The notes below the pieces were generated by a model, which was given only the letters and a program-made list of their open reading frames with translations, did no database searches and was not told the DNA's origin. The translations under genes and the position numbers were made by a program. Below are positions 1-9,962 of a DNA stretch of 64,000 bases, piece by piece; within the stretch, counting starts at the first letter, position 1, and each line of letters begins with the position of its first letter. The stretch comes from Clostridium_I sp047718555 (lineage in GTDB: Bacteria; Bacillota; Clostridia; Clostridiales; Clostridiaceae). The stretch covers positions 5,417 to 69,416 of the forward strand of contig NZ_JBDNRK010000019.1 of the NCBI RefSeq assembly GCF_047718555.1, written 5' to 3'.

Positions 1-101
1 AATTTTTTGTATATTTAAAATTAACAATATGCAAATGTCTATTCAAAACAAACTCTAAATATAGGCATTAGTAATCACTAAAATCTAGTCAATGAAAAAT
101 T

Positions 102-148
102 AACACTATCAAAATGATTTTATCCGAACAACATATTTTGATAGTGTT
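102..148 (-). terminator. Hairpin downstream of carB, probable terminator
   Basis: A perfect 14-bp inverted repeat (arms 102-115 and 135-148) lies about 115 bases past the carB stop. On the minus strand the second arm is followed by AATTTTTC. The same hairpin could also stop plus-strand transcription entering from the left. The rest of 1-262 shows no gene. Confidence 0.55.
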
Positions 149-262
149 TCTATTATATTTTTAATATAGTTCCCAGTTAAAATCTTTTAAAATAATCAAA
201 TCATTTACCTATTCTATTATTTTAAAATCTTCACTTGTTATCTATTTCCATATACTTAAGTG

Positions 263-3200
263 CTACTGTAAAAAATACTTATTCATAGGTGAATACTCAA
301 CCTCTTTACCTGATATCTCATAATTTACAGCAGTTACAAATATATTTGCAGTATCTATACAAGTAAATACTGGTATTCTATGTTCTGCTGCTTTTCTTCT
401 AAGCTTAAAGCCTAAGGTACCTATATTATTTCCCTTTGTAGGTGAATCAATTATAAATGCTATTTTGTCCTCAACCATATTATCAGTTATTTCAGATAAT
501 GATTCTATATTACACTCTATACCGTTATCCTTCAAGAATTTTCCTGTACCCTCAGAGGCAATTATATTGAAGCCAAGTTCAATATATTTTTTAACTACCT
601 GTAACCCCTCTTCTTTATCTATATCTTTTAAAGATACATATATATTGCCACTCTTAGGAATTTCATAATTTGCAGCACAGAATCCTTTATATATGGCATC
701 TTCAAAATTATCACCTACACCAAGTACCTCACCAGTAGATTTCATTTCAGGTCCTAAATAAGTATCCACATCTACCAGCTTTTCATTAGAAAATACCGGT
801 ATTTTTACTGCACATAATTTATTTTCCTCATTAATTCCAATTCCATAGCCAAGATCTTTTAGTTTCTTTCCAAGTATGATCTCTACTGCAAGCTTTACCA
901 TAGGTATTCCAGTAACTTTACTCAATATAGGCACTGTTCTGGACGCTCTTGGATTTACTTCTATTACATATACATTATCTCCATCAAAAACATATTGTAT
1001 ATTCACAAGTCCTTTGATTTCAAGTGATCTTACAATTCTCTCCGTATATTCCTTTAGAGTATTGAGAACATCTTTTGAAAGTGTTCGTGTTGGATACATT
1101 GTTATACTGTCTCCTGAATGTACCCCGGTTCTCTCAACGTGCTCCATAATACCAGGTATTAATACATCTTCACCATCTGAAATTGCATCCACTTCTATTT
1201 CTGTACCCTTTATATATTTATCTATAAGTACAGGGTGTTCCGTAGATAAATTAACTGCTTCCTTCATATATCTTTCAAGAGTCTTTTTATCATACACTAC
1301 CTGCATAGCTCTTCCACCTATTACATAGGAAGGTCTCACTATTACAGGGTATCCTAAGGTATCAACTGCTTTATAAGCCTCTTCCATGCTGATTACAGAT
1401 ACGCCCTTAGGTAATGGTATATTTATACTGTTTAGGAGTTCACTGAACTTTTCTCTATCCTCAGCTAAGTCTATAGATTTAAAGGAAGTTCCAATAATCT
1501 TTATTCCTCTTTTATCAAGCATTTCTGCAAGATTTATGGCAGTTTGACCACCAAATTGTACAATAACACCATAAGGTTTTTCCTTCTCAATAATATCTAA
1601 TACATTGTCTATATATAGAGATTCAAAATATAATTTATCTGCTGTATCAAAATCTGTGCTTACAGTTTCAGGATTATTATTTATAATTATTGATTTATAT
1701 CCAGCCTCTTTAATACCCCAAACTCCATGAACGCAGCAATAGTCAAATTCAATACCCTGACCTATTCTTATAGGGCCGGAACCTAAAACTATTATCTTTT
1801 CATTATCTGAAACAGCATCTTCATCTTCGTCTTCATAGCAAGAATAATAATAAGGGGTGTCCGCTTCAAATTCACCACTGCAGGTATCTACCATTTTATA
1901 TACTGCTTTTACATTATTTTCTTTCAAAATATCTCTTACTCTATCTTCACCTATTTTGGTAAGTCTGTTTATTTCCTTTATAGTAAAGCCCATCTTTTTA
2001 GCTTCAATTATGTTTTCTTCTGCAGCATCTTCTTTAAGTTTGTTTTCCATATCTATTATTGTCTTAATACTATTTAAAAACCATTTATCTATTTTCGTTA
2101 TATTGTGTACTTCATCTATGGAAATTCCTTTTCTCATAATCTCTGCTATGGCAAAAATCCTCTCATCATCCTGTTTCTTTATTTTATCAACAAGAGCATC
2201 TACATCTAGAGCTTCAAAAGCCTCAATTCTCAGTGCACTAAATTTTCCTTCAAGGGATGTAACTGCCTTTAAAAGAGCATTATGGAAAGTTCTATCTATA
2301 GCCATTACTTCCCCTGTAGCCTTCATCTGTGTACCCAATGTTCTAAGAGCTGTATCGAATTTATCAAAAGGCCATTTTGGTATCTTAACTACACAATAGT
2401 CTAAAGCTGGTTCAAAACAAGCACTAGAATTTTTAGTAACATAATTTTTAAGTTCATCTAGACTATATCCTATGGCAATCTTAGCTGCAATCTTAGCTAT
2501 AGGATAACCTGCTGCTTTAGATGCAAGAGCACTGGAACGGCTAACTCTAGGATTTACTTCTATTACTATATAGTTATTACTTTTAGGATCTAAGGCATAC
2601 TGTATATTGCAGCCACCTTCTATCTTAAGATTTCGTATAATTTTTATAGCAGCATTTCTAAGCATCTGATATTCAGTATCTCTTAAAGTCTGTGAAGGTG
2701 CCACAACTATACTATCTCCTGTATGAACACCTACGGGATCTATATTTTCCATATTACATATAATTATGCAATTATCTTTCTTATCTCTTATTACTTCATA
2801 CTCAATTTCTTTCCAACCAGCCACACTTTGCTCTAATAGAATTTGATCTATAGGACTCATTTCAATTCCTCTGCTGGCTATCTCAAGAAGTTCTTCCATA
2901 TTTTCTGCTATTCCACCACCAGTTCCACCTAAAGTGTATGCTGGTCTTATAATTACCGGGAATCCATACTTATTTACAAAGTCTACACATTCTTCAATAT
3001 GGTTTGCAATTATACTCTTAGGTATAGGTTCATTTATCTCTTCCATAAGATTCTTGAATTCTTCTCTGTCTTCAGCCTTCTTTATAGCTTCACTATTTAC
3101 ACCTAGAAGCCTTACATTGTACTTCTCAAGAATCCCCACATCTTTTAATTTCATTGCAAGATTAAGAGCAGTCTGACCTCCAAAACCTGCAAGTATTCCA

Positions 3201-3451
3201 TCCGGTCTTTCTTCTGCTATTATTTTTTCTAAAGCTTTTACAGTCAATGGTTCTATATAGACTTTATCTGCTATATGATAATCTGTCATTATAGTAGCTG
3301 GATTACTATTTACAAGAACAGTTTCTATCCCTTCCTCTTTTATAGCTTTAATAGCTTCCGTACCTGAATAGTCAAATTCAGCCGCTTGACCTATAATTAT
3401 TGGACCTGATCCAATGATAAGAGCTTTTTTTATAGTTTTATCTAAAGGCAT
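263..3451 (-). CDS. carB: Carbamoyl-phosphate synthase, large subunit
   Basis: Makes carbamoyl phosphate from bicarbonate, ammonia (from CarA) and two ATP, feeding pyrimidine and arginine synthesis. The 1062-residue product has the duplicated architecture of the family: two ATP-grasp halves, each opening with a nucleotide loop (IIGSGPIIIGQ near the start and VLGSGPIRIGQ near residue 560) and carrying the EVNPR motif, then a C-terminal allosteric domain. The start is the ATG at 3451, seven bases after GGAGGA; a longer frame from a TTG at 3466 would put that Shine-Dalgarno inside the gene. It follows carA after 100 bp and presumably shares its PyrR-controlled transcript. No arginine-specific signal was seen. 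Confidence 0.97.
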   Translation of the reverse strand: MPLDKTIKKALIIGSGPIIIGQAAEFDYSGTEAIKAIKEEGIETVLVNSNPATIMTDYHIADKVYIEPLTVKALEKIIAEERPDGILAGFGGQTALNLAMKLKDVGILEKYNVRLLGVNSEAIKKAEDREEFKNLMEEINEPIPKSIIANHIEECVDFVNKYGFPVIIRPAYTLGGTGGGIAENMEELLEIASRGIEMSPIDQILLEQSVAGWKEIEYEVIRDKKDNCIIICNMENIDPVGVHTGDSIVVAPSQTLRDTEYQMLRNAAIKIIRNLKIEGGCNIQYALDPKSNNYIVIEVNPRVSRSSALASKAAGYPIAKIAAKIAIGYSLDELKNYVTKNSSACFEPALDYCVVKIPKWPFDKFDTALRTLGTQMKATGEVMAIDRTFHNALLKAVTSLEGKFSALRIEAFEALDVDALVDKIKKQDDERIFAIAEIMRKGISIDEVHNITKIDKWFLNSIKTIIDMENKLKEDAAEENIIEAKKMGFTIKEINRLTKIGEDRVRDILKENNVKAVYKMVDTCSGEFEADTPYYYSCYEDEDEDAVSDNEKIIVLGSGPIRIGQGIEFDYCCVHGVWGIKEAGYKSIIINNNPETVSTDFDTADKLYFESLYIDNVLDIIEKEKPYGVIVQFGGQTAINLAEMLDKRGIKIIGTSFKSIDLAEDREKFSELLNSINIPLPKGVSVISMEEAYKAVDTLGYPVIVRPSYVIGGRAMQVVYDKKTLERYMKEAVNLSTEHPVLIDKYIKGTEIEVDAISDGEDVLIPGIMEHVERTGVHSGDSITMYPTRTLSKDVLNTLKEYTERIVRSLEIKGLVNIQYVFDGDNVYVIEVNPRASRTVPILSKVTGIPMVKLAVEIILGKKLKDLGYGIGINEENKLCAVKIPVFSNEKLVDVDTYLGPEMKSTGEVLGVGDNFEDAIYKGFCAANYEIPKSGNIYVSLKDIDKEEGLQVVKKYIELGFNIIASEGTGKFLKDNGIECNIESLSEITDNMVEDKIAFIIDSPTKGNNIGTLGFKLRRKAAEHRIPVFTCIDTANIFVTAVNYEISGKEVEYSPMNKYFLQ

Positions 3452-3551
3452 ATCTGTTTCCTCCAAAATCGTTAATATTAAGTATTTGAAATAAATAACG
3501 GCCCATGGTCATATTATTATAATAGCCAGTTATTTTTTTTAATTGGTTTAA

Positions 3552-4637
3552 TTAAATTGCTTCATCATTAATTGACCCATCCATAATGGTTAAGAATTTA
3601 TCAAATAGATAAGCTGTATCTATTGGACCTGGTGCCCCTTCTGGATGGAATTGCACTGAAAAAACTGGCAAAGATTTATGTTTCATTCCTTCAACTGTAT
3701 TATCATTAAGATTTCTATGCGTAACTATCATACCTTTATTTTCTATGCTTTTTTCATCTACTGCATATCCATGGTTTTGAGAAGTTATATATGCTTTGTC
3801 TCTCTCAATATCATAGATTCCATGATTTCCGCCCCTATGTCCAAACTTTAATTTGTAGGTATCCCCACCTACAGCTAGTGCCAATATCTGATGTCCCAGA
3901 CATATACCAAAGGTAGGTAAAGATTTCATTAAATTCTTTACTGTTTCAATAGTTTCAGGTATGGCCTTTGGGTCTCCAGGACCATTACTCAAAAATAGAC
4001 CATCTGGTTTTATCTCCATAATATCATTATAGGTAGCATTGTATGGAAATATTGTTATATCACAATTTCTCTGTTTTAAATTTTCAATTATATTTTGTTT
4101 AGCGCCAAAGTCCATTAATGCCACTTTAAAACCACTTCCAGGAATATGTTTAATCTCTTTTGGGCTTACTTCCTCTACACAGCTTTTACTAAGCTCAGTG
4201 TTATCCATAATTTCTTTCAATCTTTCTAAAGAAAATTCTTCGTTAGAAATCACACATTTCATAGCACCTATATTTCTTATTTTTTTTGTAATTGCCCTAG
4301 TATCTACATTATAAATACCAACCACATTCATGTTTTTAAGCATTTCATCTAAGCTTGCTTCATTCATATAATTTGATGGATTATTACTTACTGATTTTAC
4401 CACAAAGCCTTTAGCATACACCTTTTCTGATTCATTTTCAAAACTATTTGTTCCATAATTTCCGATCAAAGGATATGTCATATTTATTATTTGACCTGCA
4501 TAGGAGGGATCAGTAAGCACCTCTTGATATCCAGTCATACAAGTATTAAAAACTAATTCTCCAACGGATGTACCAATTTTTCCAAAGCCATCCCCTTCAT
4601 ATATTGTACCGTCTTCCAAATATAATATGCCTTTCAT
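3552..4637 (-). CDS. carA: Carbamoyl-phosphate synthase, small (glutaminase) subunit
   Basis: Hydrolyses glutamine and channels ammonia to CarB. The 361-residue product has the N-terminal CPSase small domain and a class I glutamine amidotransferase domain with the nucleophile motif FGICLGHQ and the catalytic His in FSVQFHPEG. The start chosen is ATG 4637 (MKGILYLEDG), with AGAGGTGG at proper spacing; the GTG at 4646 overlaps that Shine-Dalgarno. It is the first gene after a PyrR attenuator, so UMP/PRPP status should control it. Confidence 0.97.
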   Translation of the reverse strand: MKGILYLEDGTIYEGDGFGKIGTSVGELVFNTCMTGYQEVLTDPSYAGQIINMTYPLIGNYGTNSFENESEKVYAKGFVVKSVSNNPSNYMNEASLDEMLKNMNVVGIYNVDTRAITKKIRNIGAMKCVISNEEFSLERLKEIMDNTELSKSCVEEVSPKEIKHIPGSGFKVALMDFGAKQNIIENLKQRNCDITIFPYNATYNDIMEIKPDGLFLSNGPGDPKAIPETIETVKNLMKSLPTFGICLGHQILALAVGGDTYKLKFGHRGGNHGIYDIERDKAYITSQNHGYAVDEKSIENKGMIVTHRNLNDNTVEGMKHKSLPVFSVQFHPEGAPGPIDTAYLFDKFLTIMDGSINDEAI

Positions 4638-4780
4638 AAAATCCACCTCTTCTTTATATTAAAAACCTAAACTATTAATATTTATACAGCATTTTTTATA
4701 TTTATTCAAAGATTAACATAGGTCTATTTTCCCTGTCAACTTAAATTTAAGGCTTTATAGCTTTATCTTTAGTCTCTGCA

Positions 4781-4815
4781 CAAAAATAGAGCCTTCTACT
4801 ATGGCAGAAGGCTCT
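4781..4815 (-). terminator. PyrR-controlled attenuator terminator of carAB
   Basis: On the minus strand, a 10-bp GC-rich stem (arms 4788-4797 and 4806-4815) is followed by ATTTTTG. It sits downstream of the PyrR-binding loop and upstream of carA, the normal order for pyr attenuation. Confidence 0.85.
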
Positions 4816-4876
4816 TGCATACGAAAACAAAGCTACACATAAATAATGCTGCTTTTACACAATATATACAATCTTA

Positions 4877-4908
4877 CCTTTTCAGCCTCTCTGGACCAAA
4901 TTTAAAGG
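4877..4908 (-). promoter_or_regulatory. PyrR-binding RNA element in the carA leader
   Basis: The minus strand reads CCTTTAAATTTGG, then TCCAGAGAGGCT, then GAAAAGG. This matches the known PyrR anti-antiterminator: conserved UCCAGAGAGGCU loop closed by CCUU/AAGG. UMP-bound PyrR is expected to stabilise this loop and allow the downstream terminator to form. PyrR itself is not encoded in the window. Confidence 0.9.
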
Positions 4909-4930
4909 TCGTATTTAATTTCTATATATT

Positions 4931-4959
4931 ATAATACACTATTATTGTATAAATATCAA
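4931..4959 (-). promoter_or_regulatory. Sigma-A promoter of carAB
   Basis: TTGATA (minus strand, 4959-4954) and TATTAT (4936-4931) are separated by exactly 17 bases, just upstream of the PyrR element. An overlapping TATAAT lies three bases further downstream. Confidence 0.65.
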
Positions 4960-5050
4960 TTATTTCTTTTAAAATTTAATTTCGGCAAAAAAATAATCGA
5001 TTAGTATATAATACTAGCATTTTTACATTATTATATCTTTTCTACAGAAC

Positions 5051-6568
5051 CTATTCGCCTTTTAGCCACTTATTAAAATAATCATTCCAATCCTTCCCTG
5101 TAATTTCATTTGCTACTGCTATAAAATCTCCTGTTTTGGTAACTTTGTATTTATACCTGTTAAAATAAGTTTGAATTATTTTAAAGAATTCCTCGTCTCC
5201 TACTTTTTCTCTAAAATCATCCAGCATTACAGCTCCTTTATAATATACCAAAATAGAATATTCCATATCATCTTTGAAATCCTGTACTGGTTTTAACATG
5301 ACTTTTTGATTTGGATTAGCTGCAGCATAAGTATAATAATAATCCTTTAATTTTAAAAAATCATCTCTGTTATTTTTTACACTCTCGTTGTATATGTCCT
5401 CTGAATAACAGGCAAAACTTTCATCCAGCCATGCTTCGTTTACCTCATCATCTCCTATGACACCATACCACCACTGATGAGCAGTTTCATGGACTACAAT
5501 GACTTCATAATAACCACTTTTCTTGTATTCTGGATTATCAGAAATGAACACTATACCAGGGTATTCCATACCAGTTAAAAAACTGCTTTCTGCTACAGAA
5601 TAAGTTTTATAGGGATATTTGCCAAAGAATTTATTAAAAGTTTCTACAGCATTCTTAGCATAATTCATTTCATCAGAAAGTTCTTTATCTGTTCCAAGAC
5701 TGTAACATTTTACATTTATTCCATCAACCTTTTCCTGCTTAAACTTAAACTTATTACTAGTAGTAAAAGCAAAATCTCTCACATTATTTTCATTGAAAGA
5801 ATAAGTTTTTAAATTGTTTTTGATTTTTTCCTTGCCGGATTCTCCAGTAGCTGCCACTATGTAATCCTCCGGAACTGTTATATTTACTTTGTAGTCAGAC
5901 ACTGTACTGTAAAAAGGGTCTCCCATACTGTAATAAGAATCCAAATGCCAGCCCTTTTCATCATATTCTGCTGCTATAGGATACCAATTCCCAAAATTAT
6001 AAGATGTACCATAATAGCTCAATCTATCCTTGCCTTTAGGAATTTTTACTGTAAACTTTAAGTCAAAGTCAACTTTATTTCCTGCCTTTAACTCTTTCTC
6101 CAAGGGAACTCTTAGAATTGTTTTATCTCTTCCACTTATTTCAAAATCAGATTTTTTCCCATTCACTGATATATCCTGTATATCTATGCTTCCAGCGCTA
6201 AATCCCTCTGGAAAGGTTTCATTAAATCCAAACTGCGCAGGTGTTGTAGACTTCTCTTTATATGCATTAGGATAAATATGAAAATATACTTCTTTAAGAG
6301 GACTTTTACTCTTATTCACATAGGTTAGTTTTTCTTCCCCCGTTAAAGTTTTAAGTTCAGTATCCAATTTTACATCTAGTTTGTAGTTGTTTTTAGGAAA
6401 ATTAACTTTTGTATTGCTCTCCACTGCTGGCTTTATGGAATTTATACTCTTTATCGTAGGACTAGCAGGACTAAAGGTCTGGGCACTTTCACTGCCTTTT
6501 CCACAGCCTGAAATTAATAACATTACAACTGTAAATATACATATAATCCTTGACATTTTTTTTATCAT
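5051..6568 (-). CDS. M1-family metallopeptidase lipoprotein
   Basis: A probable surface zinc aminopeptidase. The 505-residue product starts with a lipoprotein signal (hydrophobic IFTVVMLL, lipobox LISGC). It carries the gluzincin zinc motif HETAHQWW with the third ligand in NEAWLDES 19 residues on, and GMEYPG in place of the family's GAMEN substrate motif. Start ATG 6568 is seven bases after AGGAGG; the longer frame to 6619 has no ribosome site. The gene lies between pyrE and the car leader, after its own pyrE terminator, so it is probably not part of the pyrimidine transcript. Substrate unknown. Confidence 0.85.
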   Translation of the reverse strand: MIKKMSRIICIFTVVMLLISGCGKGSESAQTFSPASPTIKSINSIKPAVESNTKVNFPKNNYKLDVKLDTELKTLTGEEKLTYVNKSKSPLKEVYFHIYPNAYKEKSTTPAQFGFNETFPEGFSAGSIDIQDISVNGKKSDFEISGRDKTILRVPLEKELKAGNKVDFDLKFTVKIPKGKDRLSYYGTSYNFGNWYPIAAEYDEKGWHLDSYYSMGDPFYSTVSDYKVNITVPEDYIVAATGESGKEKIKNNLKTYSFNENNVRDFAFTTSNKFKFKQEKVDGINVKCYSLGTDKELSDEMNYAKNAVETFNKFFGKYPYKTYSVAESSFLTGMEYPGIVFISDNPEYKKSGYYEVIVVHETAHQWWYGVIGDDEVNEAWLDESFACYSEDIYNESVKNNRDDFLKLKDYYYTYAAANPNQKVMLKPVQDFKDDMEYSILVYYKGAVMLDDFREKVGDEEFFKIIQTYFNRYKYKVTKTGDFIAVANEITGKDWNDYFNKWLKGE

Positions 6569-6651
6569 AAGCATTCCTCCTATATGAAAGTTTGTGTAAA
6601 ATTCACAAATATCATACAAGTTAATTTATTTTTTTCTAACTTTTCTACAAG

Positions 6652-6682
6652 AAAAAAATAGCGGCAGATCGAAATCTACCAC
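6652..6682 (-). terminator. Terminator after pyrE
   Basis: Minus strand: a 9-bp stem with a TTCG tetraloop (6661-6682) followed by TATTTTTTT. It closes the pyrB-pyrE operon 88 bases past the pyrE stop. Confidence 0.9.
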
Positions 6683-6769
6683 TTTAAGCTTTTTCTATTA
6701 TTTTGTTAATATTTCTATGTACAACTGAACCTTATTTAATTAAAATTTTACCAATTAATCTTAGACTAA

Positions 6770-7351
6770 TTAAACTATATTTCTGCTTCCTGGTTTTACA
6801 TATGGAACTCCCTTTGCACAAAGAGGGCAATTTTCCTTTTCATAGCTTTCAATTTCCAACTTAACAGCACTATATATAGGTAATTCAGTCTTTACATCTT
6901 TTGCTCTTCTATCCACAATACAGCATAATGCAACTACTTCTGCTCCAAGCTTTCTTAAGATTTCCACTACTTCAAAAGAAGATTTTCCTGTAGTAACAAC
7001 ATCTTCAGAGATTATTACCTTATCACCTTTTTTAACTTCAAAGCCTCTCTTTATAGTCATCTTTCCATCTACTCTCTCTGCAAAGATTCCAGGCTTGCCT
7101 GTTTGTCTTGCTAGCTCATAGGAAACTAATACTCCCCCCATAGCAGGTCCTACAATTATATCAAAGTCTACATCCTTTATTTTATCTACAATTACGCTTA
7201 TAACCTTTTCTGCCTTATCAGGATGTTGTAAAAGCTTAGCACATTGGCAGTACTTTTCACTGTGCCTTCCTGAGGATAATAAAAAATGTCCCTCTAAAAG
7301 TGCTTCTGACTCTCTTAAAATTTCTATAACTTTATTTTCTGTGTTTTCCAT
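6770..7351 (-). CDS. pyrE: Orotate phosphoribosyltransferase
   Basis: Converts orotate and PRPP to OMP. The 193-residue product has the PRPP loop VIISEDVVTTGKS and a C-terminal CPLCAKG segment seen in the clostridial/archaeal-type branch. It is the last gene of the pyr operon, 24 bases after pyrD, with AAAGGAGAG upstream of ATG 7351 and a strong terminator beyond the stop. Confidence 0.96.
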   Translation of the reverse strand: MENTENKVIEILRESEALLEGHFLLSSGRHSEKYCQCAKLLQHPDKAEKVISVIVDKIKDVDFDIIVGPAMGGVLVSYELARQTGKPGIFAERVDGKMTIKRGFEVKKGDKVIISEDVVTTGKSSFEVVEILRKLGAEVVALCCIVDRRAKDVKTELPIYSAVKLEIESYEKENCPLCAKGVPYVKPGSRNIV

Positions 7352-7375
7352 AATTGTATACTCTCCTTTTTCTTT

Positions 7376-8275
7376 TTACTTAATTATACCTGTTATCTCT
7401 GATAAATTATTTATTCCTTCTTTTTTCATAAATGATTCAATGTCATCTATTATATCCAGACATATATCTGGCTTCATGAAATTAGCAGTTCCAACCTGTA
7501 CTGCAGTAGCTCCTGCCATAATAAATTCTAAAGCATCCTTCCCATTTGATATTCCACCCATGCCAACAACAGGCACATCTACAGCTTTTGCCACTTCATA
7601 AACCATTCTAAGGGCTATAGGCTTTATACATGGCCCTGAAAGTCCTGCACTTACATTGTCAAATATAGGCTTTCTCTTATTAATATCAATAGCCATGGCC
7701 TTAAAGGTATTTACTAAGGAGATGGAATCCGCTCCAGCCTCTGTACATTTAACTGCCATATCTACTATATCCTCAGCATTTGGAGATAATTTTACCATTA
7801 GTGGCTTATCACAATATTTTTTTACTCTGCTCACCACATCAAAAGCTACATTAGATTTTATACCAAAAGCCATTCCCCCATGTTTAACATTAGGACAGGA
7901 AATATTTAACTCTATAATGTCTACATCTGTATTATTTAATAATTCTATACCCTTTTCATAATCTTCTGTAGTTCCTCCACCTAAATTAGCTATAACTACA
8001 GTATTAAGTTTTTTCATTTCTTGAAGTTCTTCTTTTATGAAATGTTCCACCCCTGGATTCTGAAGACCCACACTATTCATTATGCCGCTGGCTACTTCAT
8101 AAATCCTCATACCATTATTGCCTTCCTTAGGCATAATAGTTAAACCCTTTGAAGAAATCCCGCCCAGTTTGCCTACATCAAAATAGTTAATGTACTCATT
8201 TCCAAAACCAAAGGTTCCAGAAGCGGCTATTACAGGATTTTTAAAATCCACTCCACAAATGCTAACATTAGTCAT
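7376..8275 (-). CDS. pyrD: Dihydroorotate dehydrogenase, class 1B catalytic subunit
   Basis: FMN enzyme oxidising dihydroorotate to orotate. The 299-residue TIM-barrel protein shows PVIAASGTFGFG at the N terminus, ELNISCPNVKHGG with the class 1 catalytic Cys, and VGMGGISNG in the phosphate-binding region. Its start overlaps the pyrK stop by eight bases, which suggests translational coupling with the electron-transfer subunit and marks it as the NAD-dependent 1B type. Confidence 0.96.
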   Translation of the reverse strand: MTNVSICGVDFKNPVIAASGTFGFGNEYINYFDVGKLGGISSKGLTIMPKEGNNGMRIYEVASGIMNSVGLQNPGVEHFIKEELQEMKKLNTVVIANLGGGTTEDYEKGIELLNNTDVDIIELNISCPNVKHGGMAFGIKSNVAFDVVSRVKKYCDKPLMVKLSPNAEDIVDMAVKCTEAGADSISLVNTFKAMAIDINKRKPIFDNVSAGLSGPCIKPIALRMVYEVAKAVDVPVVGMGGISNGKDALEFIMAGATAVQVGTANFMKPDICLDIIDDIESFMKKEGINNLSEITGIIK

Positions 8276-9008
8276 TTATTACAAGCTCCTTTCCTAAAAA
8301 TACAGGTCCTTCCTTACAGGATCTCTTTCTTCCATCCTTAGTTTTACATGTACATACAAGACATGCACCAATTCCACAAGCCATTCTGTTTTCCATGGAC
8401 ACATATAATGGTATATCTTTCTCATTACACATTTTTATCACTTTTGCCATCATTATTTCTGGTCCACAGCAAACGACTACGTCATATTTTTCAACATTTA
8501 GTAAATCAGTTACATAGCCTTTATGTCCAGCTTCACCATTTTCTGTGGATAAGTAAAAGTTATTAACATATTTTTCCACATAATCCACAGTTTTGCTATT
8601 ATTTCTAAAACCTGCATATAAATCTACAGAAGAAGCTTTTAATTCTTTAGACAAGTATAACATAGGTGCAATACCTATACCACCTGCTACTAAAGCAACC
8701 TTTCCCTGCAGCTTTCCCAAATCAAATCCATTTCCCAAAGGTCCTGTAAGCTTTATTTCATCACCTTTTTTTAATTTAGCTAAAATTTCTGTACCTCTTC
8801 CAAGGACTCTGTATAAAAATTTTATTTTTTCTGCATCTTTATCATATATACTTATAGGTCTAGATAATACCGGTTCTGTATCCCAGGCTCTTAAGAGATA
8901 GAACTGTCCAGGTTTACCTTCAAAGTTTCCCTCTATAGTAATCTCATATATGTCTTCTTCTATTTTTTCATTGCTGAATACACTTTTCACCATATATTTT
9001 TCGCTCAT
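8268..9008 (-). CDS. pyrK: Dihydroorotate dehydrogenase electron-transfer subunit
   Basis: FAD/[2Fe-2S] subunit that passes electrons from PyrD to NAD+. The 246-residue protein has the FAD motif RPISIYD, the NAD-binding VAGGIGIAPM, and a C-terminal iron-sulfur motif with cysteines in CGIGACLVC and a fourth in RSCKEG. Overlaps pyrD by eight bases. Confidence 0.95.
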   Translation of the reverse strand: MSEKYMVKSVFSNEKIEEDIYEITIEGNFEGKPGQFYLLRAWDTEPVLSRPISIYDKDAEKIKFLYRVLGRGTEILAKLKKGDEIKLTGPLGNGFDLGKLQGKVALVAGGIGIAPMLYLSKELKASSVDLYAGFRNNSKTVDYVEKYVNNFYLSTENGEAGHKGYVTDLLNVEKYDVVVCCGPEIMMAKVIKMCNEKDIPLYVSMENRMACGIGACLVCTCKTKDGRKRSCKEGPVFLGKELVIND

Positions 9009-9078
9009 GAGTTTCCTCCAAAATTAATATTTCTAACCTATGTTCTTTAAGTCATATGAAAATAAATAACATACTGAC

Positions 9079-9948
9079 TTATTTATTTTTTGAATATGAC
9101 ATAATATCATCTCTCATATTTATAGCTGCATTTCTGGCACATTTTTCAAAGCTATGCTGTCCATTATCAACTTTTTTATATGCAAGAAGTATGCCCCTTG
9201 AGGAATTCACTATTCCTCCGTTGCCTTCTGATAAATAATTAGCTACATCCTCTGCTGTTCCTCCCTGAGCACCATAGCCAGGTATTAAAAAGAATGTAGA
9301 CTTATACTTATCTCTTATTTCTTTACCTTCAAAACCTGTAGTGCAGCCAACCACAGCACCAATAGAACTGTATCCGCATTCACCTAAATAAGCTTTTCCC
9401 AAGGTATTTATCTTTTCACCAACTACATTATACACTCTTTCCTCTTTATCTGTAGCTATATATTGTATATCCTTTGAGCCAGGATTAGAAGTTCTTAAAA
9501 GTATAAATGCTCCCTTTTCCTTATTTTCTATATAAGGAAGGTATGGTTCTACACTGTCAAAACCCATATAAGGATTTAGAGTAACAAAATCACTTTCAAA
9601 ATCTCCATCAAAGTGAGCCTTTGCATACATTTCAGCAGTTTTTGCTATATCTCCTCTTTTTATATCTGCTACAGATATAGCTTTTTCATTCTTTATATAT
9701 TGCAAAGTTTTCTTGTAAGCTTTTAATCCACTTAATCCGTAAGCTTCATAATATGCGATTTGCACCTTGTAGCAAGCAACTACATCTAGAGTTTCATCTA
9801 TTATTTTCTTATTGAAATTAAATAGAGCATCTTCTATATCATTGTATTTATCTAAAAACCACTTTGGTATGTAGTCCATATCTGTATCCAGACCTAAACA
9901 AACATGACCATTCTTTGCAACTCTTTGGTAAAGCTCATCTATAATCAT
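9079..9948 (-). CDS. pyrF: Orotidine 5'-phosphate decarboxylase (type 2)
   Basis: Decarboxylates OMP to UMP. The 289-residue product is the longer type 2 form, with CLGLDTD at the N terminus and the catalytic DIKRGDI motif in VADIKRGDIAKTAEMY. It lies between pyrC (15 bases upstream) and pyrK in a tight operon. Confidence 0.95.
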   Translation of the reverse strand: MIIDELYQRVAKNGHVCLGLDTDMDYIPKWFLDKYNDIEDALFNFNKKIIDETLDVVACYKVQIAYYEAYGLSGLKAYKKTLQYIKNEKAISVADIKRGDIAKTAEMYAKAHFDGDFESDFVTLNPYMGFDSVEPYLPYIENKEKGAFILLRTSNPGSKDIQYIATDKEERVYNVVGEKINTLGKAYLGECGYSSIGAVVGCTTGFEGKEIRDKYKSTFFLIPGYGAQGGTAEDVANYLSEGNGGIVNSSRGILLAYKKVDNGQHSFEKCARNAAINMRDDIMSYSKNK

Positions 9949-9962
9949 AATTTATAATCCTC

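Noticed and set aside
263..3466. Plus-strand frames inside carB and many other antisense frames
   Set aside because: They lie opposite strongly coding genes and show no motif or ribosome site.
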